39,447 nt of DNA from the NCBI GenBank assembly GCA_944383835.1, contig CALWRE010000015.1:1-39447 (forward strand), read 5' to 3'. Every line of letters starts with the position of its first letter. Position 1 is the stretch's first letter. Shown here piece after piece: positions 32,039-39,447 of the stretch. Source of the DNA: an uncultured Lachnospiraceae bacterium (lineage in GTDB: Bacteria > Bacillota > Clostridia > Lachnospirales > Lachnospiraceae). Both the position numbers and the translations under genes were made by a program. A model generated the notes under the pieces. That model saw only the letters and a list, made by a program, of their open reading frames with translations. It did no database searches and had not been told where the DNA came from.

Positions 32039-33943
32039 ATGATCTATCAGCACAGGAAGTTACTGCAGGCGATGATGGCGCAGAAGGACAGATTTATCAC
32101 TTCCCGCGAGTTGGGCGGGATTCTCGGAATCTCCTCGCGCACCGTCAAAAATTACGTGACAGATATAAACGCCTCCTGCGGCAGGGAAATCATCGTCTCT
32201 TCTTCCAGGGGCTATCGGATCCTGGCCGAGCAGGTGCGCCTGCTATTGGCCAACGACAGTTCCCATCCCGACAGCTATATGGAGCGCGCATATTATATCA
32301 TCAAAAAGCTTTTGATCGAGCATGAAAGCCTTAACCTGTTCGACCTCTGCGACCAGCTGTTTATCAGCTATTCCACATTGAAGGCGGACATCCGCAAATA
32401 CAACGTCACCTTTCAGAAATTTGACATTCTCTTTGTGTCCCGCGACTCCAACCTGATCATCCAGGGAACGGAAAACGCCAAGCGGAGGCTTATTTCTTAT
32501 GTCATCCTGCAGGAATCCAACAAAGCCTATATTGATATTTCCCGGCTCAAAGAATGCTTTCCTCCTGAAACGGTGGATCAGACCAGCGCCCTGATTCGGG
32601 AAATCCAGGACAGATACCAGCTGTATATCAACGACTATTCCTTTATGGTCCTGTTGCAGCATCTGTTGATCGCCGTGGAACGGACAAGGGCGGATAAGCG
32701 GATAGACTGCCTCAGGGATACCGGCCTGTCCAAACAGGAGCGGGATATGCGCAACGAAATCGCCGAAATGGTAGAGGAACGCTTCTGCGTCCGGCTGGAC
32801 GAAAACGAAAAAACCAATATTTTTACTCTGATCCTAACCAATGCCCATACCGAAGCTTTGCTCTCTGAAACGGAGACCTCCGCCCATCTGCGTCCGGATA
32901 TCCTCGCCTTGATTCGCTCTCTCGCCGTGCAGGTAAAGGACGTTTACAGCATCGACCTGTCCGCGGACACCTTCGTGCTCCCTTTCTGCGCCCACCTGCA
33001 GTCTTTTCTGGGGCGGATCAACACGGGCCACCATCTGCACAATCCGATTCATGAGCATATCCGCCGGGAATGTCCGCTGATCTACGACATTGCGATTTTC
33101 ATGGCCCTCCAGGTTCAAAAAAGCTTTGACATTCCCCTGATCGAGGACGAAATCTCCTTCTTCGCCCTTCACATCGGCTCTGAGATGGTGCGGCAGAACA
33201 GTTTTCGGGAAAAAATCAAATGCACCCTGTTCTGCCCCGATTACCTGGATCAACAGAAGAATTACGTCAAACAGCTGATGTTTTATTACGGCAACGAAAT
33301 CGAGATCACCTCTGTGGTCTCCCAAACCTCAGACCTTAACGGTTCTGACGCGGAACTGATCCTCTCCACCGTCCCCCTTGCCTTGGAGGAACGACCCTTT
33401 TTCCTGCTCCCTCCCCTTTTATTCGATCTGGATCAATGGACTCTGTCGAATGCCATCAAAGAAATCAAGCAGCGGCATAAATGGCAGGCCTTTGCGCAGA
33501 ATGTGGAGGAGTTGTTCAGCAAAAACCTTTTCCTGCCGGACTCCGGCACAGAGACAAAGCAGGCCGCCATCCAGCTGCTGTGCAGCGCAATGGAGGAAAA
33601 CAATTATGTGGACGAGGATTTCTGGGAGCAGGTGCTGAAGCGGGAGGCCATCGCCCCCACCTCCTTCGGCGCCCTGGCCCTCCCCCATTCCTTAAAAATG
33701 AATGCCGTCAAAAGCGGGATAGGGGTATTGGTCAGCGTCAAAGGCATTGTGTGGGACGATACCGTGGTTCATCTCGTCTTCCTGCCCGCCATCTCCGAAC
33801 CCGATAAAAACCTGTTCTCCGATTTTTATACTGTATTGATGGAACTTTTCGTCCGAGAGGATTTGGCGGCGCGGGTTAAGTTTTTGAACTCCTTCGACAA
33901 GTTCCTCTCCTTCGTCCTTGAAAAGATTCAGGAAAAATCCTAA
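32039..33943 (+). CDS. PRD-domain transcriptional activator with EIIB-like and EIIA domains
   Basis: A 634-residue MtlR/LicR-type activator. Its helix-turn-helix is at residues about 18-60 (ITSRELGGILGISSRTVKNY), and two PRDs span roughly 180-390 (first His-containing region near LQHLLIAVERT; second near FALHIGSEMV). An EIIB-like domain follows (TLFCPDYLDQQ with its Cys near residue 398) and the C-terminal EIIA-2 domain carries His550 in ALALPHS. It is divergent from the GatC-type PTS operon with the two TTCACC operators between. Phosphorylation by HPr, EIIB and EIIA partners would set activation by substrate and by PTS state. The ribosome site is GGGGG six bases from ATG. Confidence 0.85.
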   Translation: MIYQHRKLLQAMMAQKDRFITSRELGGILGISSRTVKNYVTDINASCGREIIVSSSRGYRILAEQVRLLLANDSSHPDSYMERAYYIIKKLLIEHESLNLFDLCDQLFISYSTLKADIRKYNVTFQKFDILFVSRDSNLIIQGTENAKRRLISYVILQESNKAYIDISRLKECFPPETVDQTSALIREIQDRYQLYINDYSFMVLLQHLLIAVERTRADKRIDCLRDTGLSKQERDMRNEIAEMVEERFCVRLDENEKTNIFTLILTNAHTEALLSETETSAHLRPDILALIRSLAVQVKDVYSIDLSADTFVLPFCAHLQSFLGRINTGHHLHNPIHEHIRRECPLIYDIAIFMALQVQKSFDIPLIEDEISFFALHIGSEMVRQNSFREKIKCTLFCPDYLDQQKNYVKQLMFYYGNEIEITSVVSQTSDLNGSDAELILSTVPLALEERPFFLLPPLLFDLDQWTLSNAIKEIKQRHKWQAFAQNVEELFSKNLFLPDSGTETKQAAIQLLCSAMEENNYVDEDFWEQVLKREAIAPTSFGALALPHSLKMNAVKSGIGVLVSVKGIVWDDTVVHLVFLPAISEPDKNLFSDFYTVLMELFVREDLAARVKFLNSFDKFLSFVLEKIQEKS

Positions 33944-33961
33944 GCCTCTTCTAAGGTTTTT
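33939..33961 (+). terminator. Weak terminator at the regulator stop codon
   Basis: CCTAAG / CTAAGG with one mismatch and a 6-base loop, followed by T5. It overlaps the stop codon (33941-33943) and the end of the convergent EamA gene. Confidence 0.4.
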
Positions 33962-34805
33962 CCGTCTTTTTCCTTCCATCCTTATACAGGGACCAGAGGG
34001 TAATGGAAAAGATCACGATCAGGCCCCCGGCCAAAGCCAAAGGCCCAGGGGCCTCTCCGTCCAGAAGAAAAACCCAGACCGGATTGAGTATCGGTTCAAT
34101 CGCCCCGATGATCGAGCAGGACAAGGCAGACACTCCGTCTACTGCGGAGATAAACAGCAGATAGGCAATTCCCATCTGAAAGATCCCCGCCGCCAGTATG
34201 GCAGCCACGGATACCGGGGTAAAGGACGTCTCATAGACAAACATTAACGGCACTCCCACCGCCGCTGTCATAAAATGTCCCAGGACCGTGGCCGTCAGCT
34301 TTTCTTCCTTCCCCGCCTTCTCCATGGACAAAAACATCCCTGCCAAAAAAGCCCCCGCCAGCACAGCGATCACATTGCCCCAGATATTCCCCGCCTCCAG
34401 CTGATCCACAAAGGACAGGGCAATTCCCAGAAATACGCCTGCCACAGCAATGAAATCCGATCGTTTCGCTTTCTGTCCAAAAAAAATCACGGAAATCAGC
34501 ATAATGAAAATCGGCTGCGTATACTGCAGAACCACTGCGTTGGCCGCCGTTGTCAGCTTATTTGCCCCTACCACACCAAAAAAAGCCAGCATCATAAAAC
34601 CAGCCGCCACCCAGGAACTGCGGTTCAATCTTACAGGGGTTTTGGTCAGCTTCATATAGATCAGCGCCGTGCATCCCGCCAGCAGGCTGCGGAAGCCGGC
34701 AATCACAAAAGGATTCCAGGGAATCCACTTAAAAAGTATCCCTCCTGTGCTCCACAATAAGGCGCAGAAAACCATTCTCACCGCCGGGCTCATTTTCCAT
34801 TTCAT
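33951..34805 (-). CDS. EamA/DMT-family exporter
   Basis: A ten-helix drug/metabolite transporter of about 284 residues, with two EamA halves. The first opens with LLWSTGGILFKW, the second with GNVIAVLAGAFLAGMFLSM and LSCSIIGAIEPILNPVWVF, the hallmark end of the family. DMT proteins export amino acids or other metabolites. The start at 34805 is chosen since AGGAGG lies upstream at a long 11-base spacing; the frame stays open further up, but the added 24 residues are polar and have no helix. Convergent with the PRD regulator and divergent from GH2. Confidence 0.85.
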   Translation of the reverse strand: MKWKMSPAVRMVFCALLWSTGGILFKWIPWNPFVIAGFRSLLAGCTALIYMKLTKTPVRLNRSSWVAAGFMMLAFFGVVGANKLTTAANAVVLQYTQPIFIMLISVIFFGQKAKRSDFIAVAGVFLGIALSFVDQLEAGNIWGNVIAVLAGAFLAGMFLSMEKAGKEEKLTATVLGHFMTAAVGVPLMFVYETSFTPVSVAAILAAGIFQMGIAYLLFISAVDGVSALSCSIIGAIEPILNPVWVFLLDGEAPGPLALAGGLIVIFSITLWSLYKDGRKKTEKP

Positions 34806-35055
34806 CCGTCGTCCTACCTCCTGTTTCCCCATTCTCAGATGCATCTTCGATACACCTTTCTCCGGTGTCCCCTCCATTATGGCAAGCCCCCCACCTCCCC
34901 TTCAACTAATTTTTTTCACTCGGTCATGAAACGCATGAAACTCCGCATAAAAACTCTGCCGGGAAACTGCACGAAACCCTTTTTCGGGATTGCCAACCGG
35001 GGCAAATCGAATTAAACTAGAAGTGTCATTTTATCATTGCCGCTGGAGGATTCTT

Positions 35056-37065
35056 ATGAAAATTTTCGACGCTGTGAAAACGATTTCCCTGAAAAAAGAC
35101 CCTCCCGTCAGCCATGCTCTCCAGACCCCCTGGAGCTCTCAGGCTCTGAACGGAACGCCCTGGCGGGAATATCCCAGGCCGCAGATGAAGCGGGACTGCT
35201 TTATCTGCCTGAACGGCCCCTGGGAATACTGCATCACCCCCCAAAGCCAAAATACCGGCTGGCCGGAGCCTTTCCCGCTTCCTTCTTTTGAAGGGGAGAT
35301 TCGGGTGCCCTTCTCGCCGGAGGCCCCTCTGTCCGGCGTCGGCCGCCAGCTGCTGCCCGGCCAAACCCTCTGGTACAGCCGCGCCTTCCAGCTGAAAGGA
35401 ATGAGGGAGCAAAGGAGGCTGCGCCGGCGGCTTCTTCTTCACTTCGGCGCTGTGGACGAGCGCTGCCGCGTTTTTATCAACGGCGGGCTGGCCGGAGAAC
35501 ACAGCGGCGGCTACCTTCCCTTCACCCTGGAGATCACCGGCCTGATCCAGGAGGGCGAGAATCAAATCCTTGTCCAGTGCCAGGACGACAGCGATCAGAG
35601 TTTCCACAGCCGCGGCAAGCAGATGTTAAACCGCGGCGGGATGTTCTATACGGCCCAGAGCGGTATCTGGCAGACCGTATGGATGGAATGGGTGCCGGAA
35701 ACCTTCATAGAAAGCGTTGTTCTGACGCCGGACTTCGATGAAGGCCGCATCCGGATAAAAGTAAAGGTAAATCATCCCTCCCAGGCCAATTCCCCTGCCT
35801 CCGGCAAGGCTGCAGGCTCCAGCAAGACTGCAGACCCCGGCAGCGGCAGGACGGCTGAGGCCGGGGCTGACTCCGGCGTCCTCCCCCAGGGATTTCGCCT
35901 CATGGCAAGCGTAACGGCGCAGGAGCCATCCTCCGGTGAAACCCCGGCGCTGTCGGAGTTATCCACCGAACGGACGGATTTTTCTCTGGTTATCCCCCAA
36001 TTCGTCCCCTGGACTCCGGATAACCCCTTCCTCTATGATCTTCACCTGACCCTGCAAAAAGAACCGGAACCAGATAGACTTCCGGATGGATTTCAGGATG
36101 GACTTCAAGATGAGATAACCTCCTACTTCGCCATGCGCTGCTTTACCGTTGAGCCGGATTCATCCGGATATGCCAGACTCTGCCTGAATCACCGTCCTCT
36201 CTTCCAAGACGGGGTTCTGGATCAGGGCTACTGGCCCGACGGCCTCTACACCGCCCCCTGCGACGAGGCCTTGATCTACGATATCCAGGCAATGAAGAAA
36301 GCCGGCTTCAATATGATCCGCAAGCACTGCAAGATTGAGCCTCTGCGCTGGTATTATCACTGCGACCGCCTGGGAATGCTGGTCTGGCAGGACATGGTAA
36401 ACGGCGGCTCCTCCTACGACATGAAGGCCCTGTGCTATCTGCCCACCCTCTTTCCCTCCTATGGCTCCGGCCCCCGCGGCAGCCTGCGGGCCACCGGCAG
36501 GACAGCGCCTGAGAGCCGCCGGGAATGGTACGAGGAATGCCGGGAAACGATAGCCCTTTTATACAACAGTCCCTGCCTTGCCGCCTGGGTACTCTTCAAC
36601 GAAGGCTGGGGCCAGTTTGATACGGAAAAGGCCGTCGATTACGCCCGGCGGCTGGATCCCACCCGCGTGATCGACGCGGCCAGCGGCTGGTTCGACCACG
36701 GCGGCGGCGATCTGCGAAGCGTGCACAACTATTTCCGCCGCCTTACCTGCCCCAAGGTCGGCACGCCGACGAAGAAGGTCCCGGTCAATTCCTCCGGCAT
36801 CCGCGCCGCAGCCATCACCGAATACGGCGGCCTTGCCCTTCCCCTTGCAGGTCATGTGGCCACCGACCGGGTCTATGGATACCGCAGCCTGAAATCCCTG
36901 CGGGAATTTCAGCAAAAATTTGAACAGCTGCGGGCGGATATCCACGCCCTCCGGCCCGCGGGCCTGGCCGCTGCCGTCTACACCCAGGTATCCGACATCG
37001 AGGATGAGACCAACGGCATCCTCACCTACGACCGCCGCGTCAATAAGCTGGACGGAAAAGCCTGA
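35056..37065 (+). CDS. Glycoside hydrolase family 2 enzyme
   Basis: A 669-residue glycosidase. The order is a jelly-roll sugar-binding domain (about 60-220, with WYSRAFQL and the GGYLPFTLEITGL strand), an immunoglobulin-like domain, and a TIM barrel that begins near residue 370 (MIRKHCKIEPLRWYYHCDRLGMLVWQDM). Acid/base Glu516 is in FNEGWGQ and nucleophile Glu589 in ITEYGG, both as GH2 requires. The Ig-like domain has a long Ala/Gly/Ser insertion at about 240-275. No signal peptide, so the substrate is internal. ATG 35056 follows CTGGAGG. Exact activity (beta-galactosidase, glucuronidase or mannosidase) cannot be told. Confidence 0.85.
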   Translation: MKIFDAVKTISLKKDPPVSHALQTPWSSQALNGTPWREYPRPQMKRDCFICLNGPWEYCITPQSQNTGWPEPFPLPSFEGEIRVPFSPEAPLSGVGRQLLPGQTLWYSRAFQLKGMREQRRLRRRLLLHFGAVDERCRVFINGGLAGEHSGGYLPFTLEITGLIQEGENQILVQCQDDSDQSFHSRGKQMLNRGGMFYTAQSGIWQTVWMEWVPETFIESVVLTPDFDEGRIRIKVKVNHPSQANSPASGKAAGSSKTADPGSGRTAEAGADSGVLPQGFRLMASVTAQEPSSGETPALSELSTERTDFSLVIPQFVPWTPDNPFLYDLHLTLQKEPEPDRLPDGFQDGLQDEITSYFAMRCFTVEPDSSGYARLCLNHRPLFQDGVLDQGYWPDGLYTAPCDEALIYDIQAMKKAGFNMIRKHCKIEPLRWYYHCDRLGMLVWQDMVNGGSSYDMKALCYLPTLFPSYGSGPRGSLRATGRTAPESRREWYEECRETIALLYNSPCLAAWVLFNEGWGQFDTEKAVDYARRLDPTRVIDAASGWFDHGGGDLRSVHNYFRRLTCPKVGTPTKKVPVNSSGIRAAAITEYGGLALPLAGHVATDRVYGYRSLKSLREFQQKFEQLRADIHALRPAGLAAAVYTQVSDIEDETNGILTYDRRVNKLDGKA

Positions 37066-37148
37066 GCCTTCCGCTAAGCATGGGCCTGCATATGCCGCTG
37101 CGCATAGGACAGCCCATACGGCCGCGCATACGCCCGCCAATGCTGCAA

Positions 37149-37198
37149 AAAACCGCATGGCCTTCCTCCTATTCAAAAACAGGAACCATGCGGTTTTC
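37149..37198. terminator. Terminator between GH2 and M24 genes
   Basis: AAAACCGCATGG pairs with CCATGCGGTTTT (12 bp) around a 25-base loop; T-rich after and A-rich before, so it can serve both convergent genes. The surrounding gap (37066-37304) holds no other feature. Confidence 0.7.
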
Positions 37199-37304
37199 TT
37201 GTGTGCCGGACGGCGCACGCTTCTCTTTTATTTCTGCATTTCGTTCGGCTCTATCTTATTTCTTTCTGCTCCATTCTGTTTTTCCTGCAATCATCCTGCA
37301 ATCG

Positions 37305-38477
37305 TCACGCCGGCAGGCTGAAGCGCTCCCGGTCAAAGACCGTCAGGGATTCGCAGCCTGTCTCGGTGATCAGCACCATATCCTCCACCCGCAGGTAACA
37401 CTGGCCCGGCCACCAAAGCTTGGGCTCGATGCACATAATCATGCCGGGCAGAAACTCCTGCTTCTGCTCATCGTGAACCCAGGGATGCTCATGGACGTCG
37501 ATGCCGATCTGATGGCCCATCAGGCCGGGGAAATCGGCCTTGCGCAGATATTTGCCAAAGCCGCCGCACGCATCCATCTTTTTCTGCAGGGTGGCAAAGC
37601 ACAGATCCATCGGAATGCCCGGCCGAATCAGCGACAGCAGATAGCACTGGGCCTCCTGCAGGGCCTTATAGCCGTCCGCAATCCCGTCCGGAGCCTTGCC
37701 GCAGTAGAAAGAACGGCCGTAGTCCGAGCAGTAGCCGTCCATCACATAGCCAAAATCAAAGGCAATGGACATGCCGGGAGTCAAAACCATATTCGGGGTA
37801 TCGCTGCCCAGGTTTTCCGCCTGCTTTGTCCCTGTCTCCATGAAAAGGGCGGCCGGAGGGAAGGACACGTCCCGAAGGCCCGCCTCCACGCCGATATCTG
37901 CAAGCATCTGCTCTACCTGCCCCTTGGTGATGCCAGGCCGCAGAGCCGCCGTCACCTTTTCCATGGCCTGGTCGGTAAAGGCCGCGACCCGCCTCATGGC
38001 CTCGATCTCTTTTGCATCCTTGACCATCCGCATTTTCAGCACGAAATCCTCTCCGTCCACGGCCTTCATCTGCGGGGCGAATTCCTCCAGAAGATCCTCG
38101 AAATAATGGCGGCAGCTCTCTCCCAGGGCTATGGTCTTTCCCTTCAGATAAGGGCTTACCATATCCATCAGGCGGTGAAAGTATCCGATTTCCTTATGAA
38201 TATCCAGATGCATCATATCCTTCGACCGGTCGAAGGTCATAAAAAGCGTCGGCTCGCCCTGGGCCGGAATATAGAGGATGCAGTCGGGATCATTAAGAAA
38301 ATGACCGCTGACCCCTTCCTTCTGCATAAAAGGCAGACAGCCCGTATACATGGTTCTCTGCCAATGGTACGTCACATCATCCAGTAAATACTGCATATTA
38401 GAGCTGGTAGCGTACAGGGCACCGTCGATGTCATTCTGCTGCAGAACAGCCTGCAGCCGCTTCATTCTCTCATTCAT
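37305..38477 (-). CDS. M24-family metallopeptidase, Xaa-Pro aminopeptidase-like
   Basis: A 390-residue protein with a creatinase-like N-terminal domain and a C-terminal pita-bread fold. The five metal ligands are visible: Asp in AFDFGYV, Asp in CSDYGRS, His in MGHQIGIDVHEHP, Glu in CIEPK and Glu in RVEDMV. It should cleave N-terminal residues before Pro, with Mn2+ or Co2+. The ribosome site is poor: the nearest AGGAGG is about 28 bases upstream, so the start might differ. Confidence 0.88.
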   Translation of the reverse strand: MNERMKRLQAVLQQNDIDGALYATSSNMQYLLDDVTYHWQRTMYTGCLPFMQKEGVSGHFLNDPDCILYIPAQGEPTLFMTFDRSKDMMHLDIHKEIGYFHRLMDMVSPYLKGKTIALGESCRHYFEDLLEEFAPQMKAVDGEDFVLKMRMVKDAKEIEAMRRVAAFTDQAMEKVTAALRPGITKGQVEQMLADIGVEAGLRDVSFPPAALFMETGTKQAENLGSDTPNMVLTPGMSIAFDFGYVMDGYCSDYGRSFYCGKAPDGIADGYKALQEAQCYLLSLIRPGIPMDLCFATLQKKMDACGGFGKYLRKADFPGLMGHQIGIDVHEHPWVHDEQKQEFLPGMIMCIEPKLWWPGQCYLRVEDMVLITETGCESLTVFDRERFSLPA

Positions 38478-38601
38478 CTGCTTTTTGCCGTAGTTTCGCG
38501 GCCTCCTCCTTTGCTTTTTTCTATTCTATTTCTAGCACAATTTTTGAATTATTTCAATGCAATTCTTTCATTCGGATTCTTTCCGTCTGATTCGCAGACA
38601 G

Positions 38602-38630
38602 TTGACTTTGCTCCCCTGTTTCAGTAAGAT
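38602..38630 (+). promoter_or_regulatory. Promoter of the HAD phosphatase gene
   Basis: TTGACT (38602-38607), 17-base spacer, TAAGAT (38625-38630); the ribosome site (AAAGGAG) and ATG follow within 40 bases. Confidence 0.7.
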
Positions 38631-38669
38631 AAAAGCAGAATCTTACCTGCGAAAGGAGCTTCATTTGCT

Positions 38670-39320
38670 ATGAAAAAATACTGCGGCGCTATCTTCGATC
38701 TTGACGGAACCCTGATGAATACCATTGCCGATATCGGCGCCAGCGCCAATATGGTTCTGGAAGAGTACGGCTGCCCGACCTATGAGCTTTCCGCCTACCG
38801 CCAATTCGTCGGCCGCGGCTTTATGGATCTGATGCACCGGATTTTTCCCCAGGATACCCCGGAGGAAAAGTTTCCCGCCATCCTCGACCGGATGCTTTGC
38901 TGCTACGGCGAGCATTACCTGGATCACTCCGCCCCCTACGAGGGCATTCCCGAACTGCTCTCCTTCCTGACAAGCAAAGGGATTCCGGTGGCTGTCAACT
39001 CCAACAAGCGTCATCTCTACACGGAAAAGCTGATAAAGTCGGCCTTTCCCTCGATTCCTTTCGCAGAAATCATTGGGGAAGGCTGCGGCTATCCGCGCAA
39101 GCCGGAGCCCGCTGCCGCCCTGCACATTGCTGAAGTTATGAATCTTGCCCCCGCTCAGATTCTTTACATCGGCGATTCCTCCACCGATATGGATACCGGC
39201 CGCAATGCCGGCATGGACACCGCCGGCTGTCTGTGGGGATTCCGCACCAGGGAGGAACTGGCCGCCCACGGGGCCGTCTATCTGGCCGCCTCGGCAGAGG
39301 ATCTGAAAAAGCTTTTTTAA
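38670..39320 (+). CDS. HAD hydrolase, phosphoglycolate phosphatase-like
   Basis: A 216-residue HAD enzyme of the Gph/PgmB type with a small helical cap. The motifs are in order: FDLDGTLMNT with the nucleophile Asp, VNSNK (motif II), RKPEPAAAL with its Lys (motif III) and LYIGDSSTDMDTGRNAG (motif IV). Likely substrates are phosphoglycolate or a small sugar phosphate. The start is supported by AAAGGAG about 11 bases upstream. The 127 bases that follow, to the end of the window, hold no visible feature. Confidence 0.88.
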   Translation: MKKYCGAIFDLDGTLMNTIADIGASANMVLEEYGCPTYELSAYRQFVGRGFMDLMHRIFPQDTPEEKFPAILDRMLCCYGEHYLDHSAPYEGIPELLSFLTSKGIPVAVNSNKRHLYTEKLIKSAFPSIPFAEIIGEGCGYPRKPEPAAALHIAEVMNLAPAQILYIGDSSTDMDTGRNAGMDTAGCLWGFRTREELAAHGAVYLAASAEDLKKLF

Positions 39321-39447
39321 ATTATTACCGCTGATGAGGCAACCGCTGCGTCTGCACAAACCAATGGGGAATAAACGCAGAACAGACCATCCAAAAAGGG
39401 CCATCCAAAAGCCGCGGAGGATGTCTTGACTTCCGTCTTTTCATCCG

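Overview
The window looks like a chromosomal segment of a Gram-positive anaerobe of class Clostridia, most likely Lachnospiraceae-like. This is inferred from AGGAGG-type ribosome sites, a methionine T-box leader in front of metG, a GlpP-type glycerol-3-phosphate antiterminator, PRD-domain regulators with split PTS enzymes, and fairly GC-rich coding DNA. No species can be named from the sequence alone.

Layout. 1-599 is the right end of a Mu/Tn7-like transposon (3' part of an ExeA-type ATPase, terminator, two terminal binding-site repeats). It is inserted into, and truncates, the last gene of a minus-strand operon at 582-2876 encoding DUF4310, DUF4311, DUF4312, a glycine-rich SFCGS protein and a small PRD protein. 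A large PRD/EIIB-type regulator (3133-5046) is divergent from it. Next come a Cof-type HAD phosphatase, a palindromic intergenic element and an AraC regulator. A long minus-strand block follows (GT8 glycosyltransferase, cytoplasmic S10-type peptidase, MATE exporter, YbhJ-like aconitase homologue). A divergent membrane protein leads to tcdA and trmO, two enzymes that act on the same tRNA nucleoside, t6A37.

16015-19896 is a glycerol-3-phosphate oxidation operon: promoter, attenuated leader, GlpA-like and GlpB-like flavoproteins, a DUF1667 Fe-S candidate and the antiterminator GlpP. metG with its T-box, tRNA-Val(GAC), a decayed stretch with a hicB remnant, a Uma2-family gene and an SDR gene separate it from glpK (24759-26246) and a glycerophosphodiester phosphodiesterase. 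Together these give a route from glycerol or glycerophosphodiesters to glycerol-3-phosphate and on to dihydroxyacetone phosphate. An MFS carrier gene precedes the phosphodiesterase gene.

28826-33943 is a second carbohydrate system: galactitol-type EIIC, EIIB and EIIA plus a TIM-barrel, aldolase-like enzyme, divergent from a PRD/EIIA regulator. Two identical-arm palindromes (TTCACC-N4-GGTGAA) lie between the divergent promoters. The right end carries an EamA exporter, a GH2 glycosidase, an M24 peptidase and a phosphoglycolate-phosphatase-like HAD enzyme.

The least understood system is the SFCGS/DUF4310-4312 operon with its PRD proteins, probably an undescribed solute transporter. It is probably inactivated here by the transposon. 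All functions are assigned by reading motifs; no database search was run.
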